Assembly: GCA_020829485.1 (NCBI GenBank)
Contig: JAIVFU010000024.1
Location: forward strand, 1 to 64,000
Length of the DNA stretch: 64,000 nucleotides
Reading direction: 5' to 3'
Origin: Nostoc sp. CHAB 5834
GTDB taxonomy: Bacteria > Cyanobacteriota > Cyanobacteriia > Cyanobacteriales > Nostocaceae
Below the pieces are notes generated by a model. It was not told the DNA's origin. It ran no database searches and was given only the letters and a program-made list of their open reading frames with translations. A program made the position numbers and the translations under genes. Of the stretch, positions 48,045 through 57,193 are shown in pieces. Positions within the stretch are counted from its first letter, which is position 1. Each line of letters opens with the position of its first letter.

Positions 48045-48480
48045 TTCTGATTGCTCCGAAACAAGGTATGTCTAATTATGCGATCGCACAGCAATTTCTG
48101 ATCTACAACTTTATTTATTGATGCAAACTGCGATCGCCTTGTAGTCCCGCGATATCTGTGTAATTCAATAGTTTGGATCTTACACTTGTACAAAAATTGT
48201 TAAAAAACATACAATAACTATATTTAATTCTGCTGCTATAAGCGTACATCTGTACGCCCTACAGCCGATTCATTATTTTGCAAAGATTTTTGCAAATAGT
48301 ATGATCAACTCGAAATGAAAAATTCAGATTTAATCTGGGTTCCTGGGTTGGAATCTGTTTCGTTCTTTTAAATAAGCTATAAAATCCAGAGAAACTATAC
48401 ACAGTAAATATTAGTATTTATCAAGATAAAATTTTCTATTCTATCTTTTGTTACGCAAATTTAATTTTAGGACAGGTCTA
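48045..48480. other. Gap between divergent GH57 and ScyE-like genes
   Basis: No gene. A GCGTACATCTGTACGC palindrome at about 48241-48256 and AT-rich DNA; the region should hold promoters for both sides. Confidence 0.45.
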
Positions 48481-49764
48481 ATGAAACTAAAACAATTTGG
48501 AATTACATTTTTGAGTGTTTGTATTGCTGCTTTTTCGGGAATGAAAGCAGCAGAGGCGGCATCATTTTCGGTAATTGCCGATGGTCTTAATAGTCCACGG
48601 GGTCTAACTTTTGGTACTGACGGGAGTCTCTACGTCACCGAAGCAGGAACAGGCGGCAGTGGAGCTTGTGTTCCTTCACCCAGCGTTGCAAACCAATCTT
48701 TATGTTATGGCACAACTGGTGCAGTGACAAAAATTGGAAATGGTACGCAAGAACGTATACTTACAGGGCTTCCTTCTTTAGCATTACCAGATGGTACTGA
48801 TACTTCTGGGCCTCAAGATATCAAATTTGATGCTACTGGCAAGCCTTATATTGCAATTGGGTATGGTTAAAATCCCACATTTCGCGCCGCATTAGGTAAC
48901 ACTGATTTAGGAAAAATCATCACTACTAATTTCAATACAAATTCGTGGACTAGTGTTGCTGATTTAGCTAATTATGAACTTGCAAATAATTCCGACCAAG
49001 GCGATCTAATTAGCAATCCCTTCTCTCTTCTTGTAGATGGAAATAATATTGTTGCGGTTGATACTGGTGCTAATGAATTACTCAGCGTAGGTACTGATGG
49101 AAGAAATTTAAAGGCGATCGCTACAATTCCCCAGCAGACATTAACTAATCCAATTTTCCCCTCTGGCGCATTATCATCGCCATTTGAAATCTAAGCAGTA
49201 CCCACAAATATCGCCAAAGGCCCAGATGGCGCTTATTATATTAGCCAATTAACTGGTTTTCCTTTTCCAGAAGGTGAAGCAAAAATCTATCGAATTGGTG
49301 CTGATGGTCAACCAACAGTTTATACCGATGGCTTTACCCAACTTATTGACTTAGATTTTGATACCGAGGGTAATTTATATGCTTTGCAGTACGCTAATCA
49401 GTCACTCTGGAAAGGTAATTTATATGCTTTGCAGTACGCTAATCAGTCACTCTGGAAAGGTAATCTAGATGGTTCTGTAATTAAAATAGCGAGCGATGGG
49501 ACTCGCACAACTATTCTTAGTGGCAATGGATTAGAGTCTCCTACTGCTTTGACTATTGGTGCTGATGGTGCTATTTACGTAACAAACCGAGGCGATCGCC
49601 CTGGAGTTGGACAAGTTCTCAAAATTGAGAATGCCAAGTCTGTTCCTGAATCTACTTCTACTTTCAGCTTATTAGCATTTCTTGGAACTGTGAGCATTAC
49701 TTTATTGCACAAGGGTAAAGCCAAACGACTGAAGATTTCGGACAAGTTTGTTCAGGAGTGTTGA
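48481..49764 (+). pseudogene. ScyD/ScyE-like beta-propeller protein, interrupted by two in-frame stops
   Basis: One continuous frame from the ATG at 48481 to 49764 is broken only by TAA at 48868-48870 and TAA at 49192-49194. The pieces join as a single NHL-propeller protein: a signal peptide (MKLKQFGITFLSVCIAAFSG), SPRGLTFGTDGSLYVTEAG, GPDGAYYISQLTGFPFPEG, TIGADGAIYVTNRG, and a C-terminal VPESTSTFSLLAFLG helix plus basic tail of the PEP-CTERM type. Both stops fall where homologues would have CAA (Gly-Gln-Asn-Pro and Ile-Gln-Ala-Val), i.e. single C-to-T changes. A 45-bp tandem duplication (LYALQYANQSLWKGN twice) lies at about 49375-49461. The family includes ScyD/ScyE, linked to scytonemin gene clusters, but no such cluster is here. 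Confidence 0.85.
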
Positions 49765-49795
49765 GTCAACGATCGCCCTCGGCGTTTCCCCTTGT

Positions 49796-50617
49796 CTACG
49801 AGACGCTACGCGAAGGGATAAGTTTTTCAATCAGCCGTTGTCTGCTTGGTGCTGGCGGAGTTACTATTCGTAAAATTAGCTCTAGCAACCAAGGAGCAAG
49901 GCGTTGGCACCATACAGCTAAATGACTTTGCCATCCGACTAAAATTTCTGGTGAATCGTTTTGCATTCCGGTGACAAGTGCTTTGGCCACTTGCTGGGGA
50001 GTCATGGGGATCACCCAGCGAAATAATTTGAAGTCGCGCACCATATCTGTGTCTGTCAAAGAAGGTAGTAATGCAATGACTCGGATATTGTAATCAGCTA
50101 GTTCCTGGCGCAAGGCTTGGGTAAATCCTAAGATGGCAAACTTGGTAGCAGAATAAGTCGCCATCGTCGGTGCAGCCACTTTCCCCATTAGACTTGATAC
50201 ATTGACGATTGTTCCTTGCCTTTGGCTGGCCATACGTCTAGCTATCAGACTAGTGAGGTTGTACATCCCTAACAAGTTTACCGAGAGTTCTTCTTGAACT
50301 TGGGGCATTTTAGATTGCAAAAACGAGCTTTGGTATGCCACTCCTGCACAATTAACCAGCAGGTGAATCTGTCCATAATTGCGCCATAGTTGGGCAACAG
50401 CGATATTTACTTCAATTGTTTGAGTCAAATCTAAGGGTACGATCGCAGTTTCTGTCCCCATCGCCTCGATTTCCTTAGCTACCTCAACTAACTTTTGGCG
50501 ATCGCGTGCTACCAATATTAGTCGCTTGATGCCGATTTGCGCTAGTTCGAGAGCGATCGCTCGTCCAATCCCACGCGAAGCCCCTGTAATTAGAGCAACT
50601 TTACCTTGAATCTCCAT
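49796..50617 (-). CDS. Short-chain dehydrogenase/reductase (SDR)
   Basis: 273 aa from the ATG at 50615-50617; the longer frame to 50677 lacks conservation with the family. Classical SDR motifs: nucleotide-binding TGASRGIGRAIA (near residue 11), NCAGVAY (NAG-like), catalytic Ser in NVSSLMG and YSATK. It reduces or oxidises a carbonyl/alcohol using NAD(P)H; the substrate is unknown. The C-terminal hydrophobic stretch LAPWLLELILRIV suggests membrane association. Confidence 0.9.
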   Translation of the reverse strand: MEIQGKVALITGASRGIGRAIALELAQIGIKRLILVARDRQKLVEVAKEIEAMGTETAIVPLDLTQTIEVNIAVAQLWRNYGQIHLLVNCAGVAYQSSFLQSKMPQVQEELSVNLLGMYNLTSLIARRMASQRQGTIVNVSSLMGKVAAPTMATYSATKFAILGFTQALRQELADYNIRVIALLPSLTDTDMVRDFKLFRWVIPMTPQQVAKALVTGMQNDSPEILVGWQSHLAVWCQRLAPWLLELILRIVTPPAPSRQRLIEKLIPSRSVS

Positions 50618-51712
50618 TGGTTTTATCCTCCAAAATTTAAGTCTTACCAAACCCTTCGTTATTGCCGAAACACACAATTAAGAGCTACTCGCTTGTCGGC
50701 ACAAGGTAAGACAAATAATCAATGCAATTGAAATCAAACTGAAACTAAGCATGAAAGCAACGAGATATTTCTTGGTTAATCTGCAATCCCTCATAATTGT
50801 CTATACGAGGCAGAAATTTATCGTTTTTAACCTGTCAAAGCCTAACAGACTTGGCTGAATGCATATAGCTCATAATTTTACTTCTCCTAGATTCAGAGCG
50901 ATCATCAGCATCGTTGTCATACACACGTTAGCAATTAAATCAAGCTATTGCAATATTCTTTAATCAGAATTTCTTAATACTTGTTAACGACAGGTATATA
51001 TATGGAAAAGATTTTATTAAATAAGTTTTTATGAATATCTAAGTACAAATATCTTACTTTCCTGACAATTAAGCCCTCTTTTGGAAAATTGTAGTATCTC
51101 AGTCATAGCTAAGAAACAAAAAAAGATATATAAGTTTTAATTATTGTTTTAAAACCACGTTATTTCAGCTATTCCGCATATTTAAACCAGTATATTCACG
51201 TACCTGGTTAAAATCAGGGTTTTTGATTTTGATATCTTAAATAATAGAAGAAAGAGGGTTAAATTATTGTTTTTAATGCAAATTATAACCGCAGATTTAT
51301 CTGTAAAAACTTTAGTAAAAATGATAACTTGTTTGGCTTTAGCTTTGAGTTCATCAAAGGAATGCTTGAGACTTGCCTGGTGTGTGACAATTCATGCTAT
51401 TTGGAAAAGCTAATGATCAACCTAACCCCCTTCCCGATCCTTTAAGATACAAAGTTGGATTAAGCAAAGCGTAACCCAACAAAGCACTCGAAATGTTGAA
51501 TTATACCATTTCACTTTACTAATGATATAAATACGCTGGTAGGGGCTTGTCTTTGCTCATTGGTATCAACTTAAGCTAAAAATTGCTTATCTATTGGCTT
51601 CCACGCCCGCCCAGAAATGAATTTCAGAGGCTCATAGCTAAAGCCTACTGAAGTAGACTAAAGATTTTTCAGATTATTTAGTCATCTTTAGATGACTTTA
51701 GCTATTAGCAAA
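50618..51712. other. AT-rich gap with decayed repeats
   Basis: No gene. From about 51540 it contains CTCATTGGTATCAACTTAAGC, a diverged family-1 end (partner near 52040-52055), and the palindromes AGCCTACTGAAGTAGAC and GTCATCTTTAGATGAC near 51643-51702. Confidence 0.5.
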
Positions 51713-52008
51713 AGACCTCTTGCATAAATCAAACAATTTGAACCCCACCCCGCCAAAGCTACGCTTTGTCTCCCCTCCCCTTGCTAAGGGGAGCAGGGTG
51801 GTTTCATACAACGAGAGAAAAAAGCTAAAACTGGGTTTCAAAGCCTCTCCCCCCGTGGGGGAGAGGTTTGGAGAGAGGGAAAAAGCCATGCCACAAAACG
51901 AGAAATCAAGACTTATGTATTTTTCTTTTTCCGTATGAAACCACCCTGCCTCCCCTTGCTAAGGGGAGGGGTTGGGGGTGGGGTGTTAGGGACTTTTGCA
52001 AGAGGTCT
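51713..52008. mobile_element. Inverted-repeat element with AGACCTCTTGCA ends
   Basis: AGACCTCTTGCA (51713-51724) and TGCAAGAGGTCT (51997-52008) bound a 296-bp element. It is itself interrupted by the 155-bp MITE at 51794-51948. No open frame is convincing. Confidence 0.7.
51794..51948. mobile_element. MITE (CAGGG-GTTTCAT family), 155 bp
   Basis: CAGGGTGGTTTCATAC (51794-51809) and GTATGAAACCACCCTG (51933-51948) are perfect 16-bp inverted ends, related to those of the element at 37308-37513. It is flanked by a 20-bp direct repeat cctccccttgctaaggggag at 51774-51793 and 51949-51968. Confidence 0.82.
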
Positions 52009-52059
52009 AAGGAACTTCAGTTCCTTGTGGGCATGACTTTTAGGTTAAGTTGACATATC

Positions 52060-52167
52060 TCTATTAGTAAATCTTGCACTGCGTTTCTATCGCGCCTCGG
52101 AATTCATTCCGAGGCGCGATATCGGTAACTGCGACTGGATTTTTAAGCACTTCAGTGCTTACTACAA
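52060..52167. repeat. Palindromic intergenic repeats
   Basis: GCGCCTCGGAATTCATTCCGAGGCGC (a hairpin at about 52089-52114) and TAAGCACTTCAGTGCTTACTAC (52144-52165). The first block resembles the interior of the MITE at 46182-46443. Confidence 0.65.
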
Positions 52168-52215
52168 ACTCATCAAAATTTAATGAGACAGACCACTAAT
52201 TCAAACTGTGAGTAA

Positions 52216-54360
52216 TTAAGGGGTCAAAAAGTCTAAATGGTTTCCTGGTTGGGCACGCAAATCTTCTACTGTCCCCTGAATTTGTAACTTGCCTTGATTA
52301 AGTAAAATAATCCAATCAGCACGGTTAATTACTCTAGGACGGTGGCTAATCAAGATCGTGGTTTTATCTTTGCGATGCAACAAAAGTTGATCTAAAACTT
52401 GAGTTTCACTAACTGGATCGAGTCCAGCAGTTGATTCGTCTAAAATTAGGACTGGTGGATCGTTAACAATAGCTCTTGCTAGAGCCAGTCTTTGGCGTTG
52501 TCCACCAGAAATATTTGATCCAAATTCACCTAATACAGTTTGATATTTTTCAGGTAGTCTACTAATAAAATCATCTGCCTCAGCAATTTGGCAAGCCTTG
52601 ACAATTTGATCAAAGGTGAGGTGAGGAGAACCTAAGCGGAAGTTTTCAATAATTGTGCGACTCCAAAAATGAGCGTCTTGAGGAACGAGAACAACTTGTT
52701 GCCGCAAACAATCAAGAGCTAGGTCTTGCATATTATACATCCCAAAACGAATATTGCCAGAATTAGGTGTATATAATCCGGCTATCAGTTTAGCAAGAGA
52801 ACTTTTTCCACAGCCGGATGTACCAATTAGGGCAACAACTTTACCGCCAGGAATTGTGATAGAAAAATCTTCTAGTAGCTCCAACCTGCCAGCGTAGTGA
52901 AAGTTTAGGTTTTTGCAAATAATATCAGCATCACTAGGAATTTTAGCAAAGGGTTTGCTACTATCGCTCGGAGTTTCAGGTGTGGAATCGATAACTTCTG
53001 TTAAACGTTCCGTGGCAGTTTTGGCACGCATGAATTCATCTATAAATCCAATCACAGCACCGATTAATGCCAAAAAATTCCCATTCATCCCGTTAAATGC
53101 CAGCAGTTGACCGATGCTGAGTTCTTTATTTATAACTAAGACGCTGCCGAAACCAATCAAACTAACGCTGCCAATAGCATAAACTAACCCAGAAAAGGTG
53201 CTATTAATAATTCCAATCTGAACTGTGCGAAATGTTATGTTTGAGAGCCGACCAAATCTGTTCTGAAATTCTTCCCAAAATTGAGGAGCAGCAGTAGTAC
53301 TTTTGAGTGTCAGCGCTCCTTTAAAGCTTTCAACAAGAACACCCTGGTTTTCCGCGTCTAAGACCAACATACTTCTGATTTTTTGTTGAAGTGTAGGCAA
53401 GAAAACCACCGTAGATGAACTCATGACAATAGCAACAACGACGGCAACAAGGGTGAGTTTCCAGCTATAGAACACCATGAAACCCAAAGAAATCAGTCCG
53501 ATAAATAATTGGCTAGGCAGACTGATAACTGCTTGAGCAACTAGCTGATTAATTTGTTGAATATCTTGCAATCTGCTAACAATCTCACCACTGCGACGTG
53601 ATTCATAGTAAGCCAGAGGCAGCCGCAAGATTGCCCTGGCAAATTCTAGAATTAGCCCTAACTCAAGCTTTTGAGCAAAATTGGCAATCAGGTTGGATTG
53701 AACTAGTTGCAAACTACTTGCCACCAAATTCATCACCACAACTGCAATAATTACACCAGCAAGAAGCTGGGTATCACCTCGAACTAATACATCATCTGTT
53801 AGAATTTGAAGTAGGAAAGGAGACGTTAACGAAAGCAGACCGATAACTATAGCGCAGAGAAAAGCCTCAAATATTATGCCGGCGTAAGGCAATGCCCGCC
53901 GCGCAAAGCGCCAAATACCGTTGACTTTATCATCCGGTTGAGCATAAAAGCGAACCGAATCTGGCTCTAGTAAAAGCATGACTTGATCTGACCAAGCCTC
54001 AATTAATTCATTTCTAGAGACATAACGGATGTTAAAGGCTGGGTCAGCAATTACATATTTTTTGCCTTTCTGACCATACAAAACAACCCAGTGGTAGCCT
54101 TTCCAGTGAATGATTGCAGGCAGTGGTGCTTGGTTCATTCGGTCTAATATTTCTTTTGATGCCCTGACCGAACGGGCATTGAAACCAAGTGCCTCTGCTC
54201 CTCGCCTCAATCCCAACAATGTTGTTCCAAGTTGCCCCGTGCCTACCGCTTCTCGGATGCGATTTAGTGTAAAGTTACGGCGATAATGTTTGGCAACGGA
54301 AGCAAGACAAGCAGCTCCACAATCTTCTTCACTATGTTGTGTAACAACTTGGTATTTCAT
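52216..54360 (-). CDS. Peptidase-containing ABC transporter (PCAT) with C39 domain
   Basis: 714 aa. N-terminal C39 cysteine peptidase (1-130) with catalytic Cys14 in SEEDCGAACLAS and the His/Asp region IIHWKGYHWVVLYG ... IADPA; six-helix membrane domain (about 155-440); ABC ATPase (about 475-714) with Walker A GTSGCGKSS, signature ISGGQRQRLALARA, Walker B VLILDEST. It should cleave double-glycine leaders and export the released peptides. Three GG-leader genes lie 0.9 kb upstream on the same strand and an HlyD-type adaptor at 57194, which together make a complete export set apart from an outer-membrane channel. Confidence 0.95.
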   Translation of the reverse strand: MKYQVVTQHSEEDCGAACLASVAKHYRRNFTLNRIREAVGTGQLGTTLLGLRRGAEALGFNARSVRASKEILDRMNQAPLPAIIHWKGYHWVVLYGQKGKKYVIADPAFNIRYVSRNELIEAWSDQVMLLLEPDSVRFYAQPDDKVNGIWRFARRALPYAGIIFEAFLCAIVIGLLSLTSPFLLQILTDDVLVRGDTQLLAGVIIAVVVMNLVASSLQLVQSNLIANFAQKLELGLILEFARAILRLPLAYYESRRSGEIVSRLQDIQQINQLVAQAVISLPSQLFIGLISLGFMVFYSWKLTLVAVVVAIVMSSSTVVFLPTLQQKIRSMLVLDAENQGVLVESFKGALTLKSTTAAPQFWEEFQNRFGRLSNITFRTVQIGIINSTFSGLVYAIGSVSLIGFGSVLVINKELSIGQLLAFNGMNGNFLALIGAVIGFIDEFMRAKTATERLTEVIDSTPETPSDSSKPFAKIPSDADIICKNLNFHYAGRLELLEDFSITIPGGKVVALIGTSGCGKSSLAKLIAGLYTPNSGNIRFGMYNMQDLALDCLRQQVVLVPQDAHFWSRTIIENFRLGSPHLTFDQIVKACQIAEADDFISRLPEKYQTVLGEFGSNISGGQRQRLALARAIVNDPPVLILDESTAGLDPVSETQVLDQLLLHRKDKTTILISHRPRVINRADWIILLNQGKLQIQGTVEDLRAQPGNHLDFLTP

Positions 54361-55257
54361 TTCACACTCCAGTACCCAATAGCATCGTAAAAAAACTTAA
54401 AAAAATAGCAGGGTTTTGTCCCTGCGTGGTTAAAAATTTGACCAACAGTTTAGTTTTACTATAGCGTTTATCGAATGGAAAGAATACACTTTAACCTCTT
54501 TCCCAACCTCTCTTCTGAAAGGAGAGAGGCTTTGATTCTTACTCCCCAACGCTAGCAGGGAACGGGCTGAGGGTTAGGACTGTATTTCATGCAATTGAGA
54601 ATCGCTATATCATTACCATATATGTTGTAAGCTGTTACGTATACAACTTGCATGATCAGGGCGGACAAGATGCCCACCCCACAATCATATTGAAAAAAAT
54701 ATTAGTGCAAATTGAAGACGCAACAGCTTACTAGGGAAGATTAATCTCTTAATCTTAGTAGCTCAACAACTTCTTTAGTTCTATTAGTTGTAATCGCTTT
54801 GAATATATTTTGTATATCAACAGAGAAAACATTGGGAATTTTCGTATGTTTAGTTTGCTTACTGCAACCGAATAGAAATATTTGCTTATTGGTTTGGAGT
54901 AAGTGAGGTAAAAAGAGTTTCGTTATTTTTCACAAATTATTAAATTGTGATGAATATGGCTGATTTTTTAAATAGCAGCACTTAGTATTTGACTACTCAA
55001 GGTAAGCAGTATCTTTAGCAAAACGATTAAGTAAGTCCATCAACAGTTGCCTATTAGGAAACGTTGATAGACTTTGTTAACTTTGTTCAACAAAAGCATG
55101 CGGTAGGAATAAACGTAATGCTAAAATAACTGCGATAAGCAACAAAACTAATGTCTTATTAAAAGGCAAACTACACTGTTGGAGCAGATTAGTTTGTTTA
55201 AGACATTTACCTCAGTAAAGACGCGGTTAATGGTGTACTTACGTTATTCTTTCCCTT
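54361..55257. other. Gap between exporter and peptide genes
   Basis: No convincing gene. It carries the CTCTCTTCTGAAAGGAGAGAGG repeat (about 54510-54532), GCGGACAAGATGCCCACCCC near 54661, and an AT-rich stretch. A minus-strand open stretch near 55074-55170 encodes a hydrophobic run (LVLLLIAVILALRLFLP) without a good start codon. Confidence 0.4.
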
Positions 55258-55512
55258 CTACCTAACACCAGCAGTGTTAGAAGCTATTACGTCCTTACTC
55301 AAAATAACAAAATTTAATTGTAGAATAGTGTTTATGTTCACTAAGGGAGAAGGAAGAAGGGTAGGAGCGGGGGTAGGAGCAGGGGTAGGAGCAGGGGTAG
55401 GAGCAGGGGTAGGAGTGGGGGTAGGAGCGGGTCTGTGCTTCTTACCGTACCGACCACCAGACAAACTAGCTTCTTCGGTAACGGTTAATGTAGCGAACAA
55501 TGTGCTTTCCAT
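55258..55512 (-). CDS. Double-glycine leader peptide with PAPT repeats, copy 1
   Basis: 84 aa. Residues 1-20 ([20 protein letters not shown]) form a short GG leader, predicted cleavage after Gly20. The mature peptide is RYGKKHRPAPTPTPTPAPTP... with about five PAPT units and then a C-terminal segment (VNINTILQLNFVILSKDVIA). The leader matches copies 2 and 3 almost exactly, but the C-terminal third differs, so this copy has diverged. It should be processed by the C39 exporter at 52216. I do not recognise the core; there is no cysteine and no evident modification enzyme nearby. Confidence 0.8.
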   Translation of the reverse strand: MESTLFATLTVTEEASLSGGRYGKKHRPAPTPTPTPAPTPAPTPAPTPAPTLLPSPLVNINTILQLNFVILSKDVIASNTAGVR

Positions 55513-55572
55513 AATCTTAGTTCTCGCTTGATTGTTGAGGTTAAAACTGCGTCACTTTCAACTAATAGATAT

Positions 55573-55604
55573 AAAGGTAAAGACAAAATATAGTCTTTAC
55601 CTTT
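55573..55604 (-). terminator. Hairpin between peptide genes 2 and 1
   Basis: AAAGGTAAAGAC (55573-55584) pairs perfectly with GTCTTTACCTTT (55593-55604), directly downstream of peptide gene 2. The equivalent hairpin after gene 3 differs by a compensatory base-pair change. Confidence 0.7.
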
Positions 55605-55620
55605 ATTCTTTTCGTTCTAC

Positions 55621-55869
55621 TTAACCAACATTAATCTTGTTAACAGCTTCTACGTTCTTGCTGTCAGTAATAACATTGATTTGGTTAATACCTGTCAGGC
55701 TCACTGTAGGTCTGGGAGCAGGGGTAGGAGCAGGGGTAGGAGCAGGGGTAGGAGCGGGGGTAGGAGCGGGGGTAGGTCTGGGAGCGGGTCTGTGCTTCCT
55801 ACCGTACCGACCACCAGACAAACTAGCTTCTTCGGTAACAGTTAATGTGGTGAACAATGTGCTTTCCAT
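55621..55869 (-). CDS. Double-glycine leader peptide with PAPT repeats, copy 2
   Basis: 82 aa. Leader [20 protein letters not shown], then RYGRKHRPAPRP, about five TPAP units, RPTVSLTG and a C-terminal INQINVITDSKNVEAVNKIN-type tail. The tail has regularly spaced Asn/Ile/Val, suggestive of a beta-rich segment. It is flanked by an identical 60-bp upstream region to that of copy 1 and a terminator hairpin. Probable substrate of the PCAT exporter. Confidence 0.83.
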   Translation of the reverse strand: MESTLFTTLTVTEEASLSGGRYGRKHRPAPRPTPAPTPAPTPAPTPAPTPAPRPTVSLTGINQINVITDSKNVEAVNKINVG

Positions 55870-55929
55870 AATCTTAGTTCTCGCTTGATTGTTGAGGTTA
55901 AAACTGCGTCACTTTCAACTAATAGATAT

Positions 55930-55961
55930 AAACGTAAAGAGTATATTTTGTCTTTACGTTT
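55930..55961 (-). terminator. Hairpin between peptide genes 3 and 2
   Basis: AAACGTAAAGA (55930-55940) pairs with TCTTTACGTTT (55951-55961). Relative to the hairpin at 55573 one G:C pair is replaced by C:G on both arms. Confidence 0.7.
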
Positions 55962-55977
55962 ATTCTTTTGCTTCTAT

Positions 55978-56238
55978 TTAACCAATGTTAATGACGTTAA
56001 CAGCATTAACGTTTTTGCTGCCAGTAATAACATTGATTTGGTTAACATTGCTCAGGCTCACTGTAGGTCTGGGAGCGGGGGTAGGAGCGGGGGTAGGAGC
56101 GGGGGTAGGAGCGGGGGTAGGAGCGGGGGTAGGAGCGGGGGTAGGTCTGGGAGCGGGTTTGTGCTTCCTACTGTACCGACCACCAGACAAACTAGCTTCT
56201 TCGGTAACGGTTAATGTGGTGAACAATGTGCTTTCCAT
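55978..56238 (-). CDS. Double-glycine leader peptide with PAPT repeats, copy 3
   Basis: 86 aa. Leader [20 protein letters not shown], mature [12 protein letters not shown], about six to seven TPAP units (one more than copy 2), RPTVSLSN and [24 protein letters not shown] tail. As the first gene in the direction of transcription it is closest to the HlyD operon side. Copy number variation of the repeat between paralogues shows the array is evolving by unit gain or loss. Confidence 0.83.
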   Translation of the reverse strand: MESTLFTTLTVTEEASLSGGRYSRKHKPAPRPTPAPTPAPTPAPTPAPTPAPTPAPRPTVSLSNVNQINVITGSKNVNAVNVINIG

Positions 56239-56995
56239 AATCTTAGTTCTCGCTTGATTGTTGAGGTAAAATTAACGTCACTTTAAAGTAATAAATATAA
56301 ACATTTAAAGAGTATATTTAATTACTTTTTTGTTCCGCTAAAAGTATTATACGACTCTTGCTCTAAAGGTCAAGCAATTAATTTTTTAAGAAATATATAT
56401 TACACCTCTTTAAAAGAGATACTACATAGTTCTTCTTTATACAAATTTAATTAGAAAAAAATTTTAATTATCAAAAAATCGCAGGCGTCAATATTCATAT
56501 TCATATAAATATGACGAACTAAAACATGTATTTTTTCTGAAAATACATAAGTGAAATATATAGAGTATTAATACTGATAAAATAACGACAACATAAGGAA
56601 TTAAACATAAATTTAGTAAACTTAATGTATTTTTTATACAATTTTTACTGAAGTGAGGTGATAAAACTCAAAACTGGGACTCTGCATTTACTAATAAGTG
56701 TATTTACTTATATTTTTTTTACTTTAACTTTTTACATACAAAGATAAATTGAATGGATATAAATTAATTTAATATAAAACAGCGTAAATTTACTTAATTA
56801 TTGATAAATGAGAAATAGTTGTGAAAAACTTTTAGTTATTATACTATTTATTTTATAAATGAATAAAGAAAAGATAAAATTTTAGATGAAAATTATAAAG
56901 ATTTTATATTACTACTAAAAGGTCTAATTGTTATTTAGACTTAGCTGTATATAAACCTTGTATTTACATACTAACTATATACGGTTAAGGGACTT
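56239..56995. other. Very AT-rich gap between peptide genes and adaptor
   Basis: No gene. The first 45 bp resemble the conserved upstream region of the peptide genes (promoter and ribosome site). The remainder is over 75% A+T by eye and should include the promoters of the divergent peptide and adaptor transcripts. Confidence 0.5.
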
Positions 56996-57106
56996 ATGAG
57001 TAATAAAAGTAAAAGCTGGCGCTTTCGCCCTGAAAGGCAAAAACGCCAAAATCATGAAATTTCTGCCAAAAATATTCTTGAAATAGAAGAGAGCTTTTAT
57101 TTTTAG
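56996..57106 (+). CDS. Small basic peptide upstream of the adaptor gene
   Basis: 36 aa (MSNKSKSWRFRPERQKRQNH, then EISAKNILEIEESFYF), with AAGGGA 6 nt before the ATG. The N-terminal half is strongly basic and aromatic, the C-terminal half acidic. It has no GG motif and no known family. It lies 87 bp before the HlyD-like gene on the same strand, so it could be an accessory peptide of the secretion locus or a chance frame. Confidence 0.4.
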   Translation: MSNKSKSWRFRPERQKRQNHEISAKNILEIEESFYF

Positions 57107-57193
57107 TATCTACCTAAATCTTGATCATCACGCTAACGCTAGGTAGATTTTTTTGCTAGATTATTTACGTAACCAAAATGTTTTTTAACGTTC

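Noticed and set aside
48481..49764. Stop-codon reassignment (TAA as glutamine)
   Set aside because: Many neighbouring genes end normally in TAA, so the two stops are better explained by mutation.
55316..56257. Plus-strand open frames encoding GAGVGAGVG repeats opposite the peptide genes
   Set aside because: They are antisense reflections of the PAPT repeats; only the minus frames have a conserved leader, matched starts and terminators.
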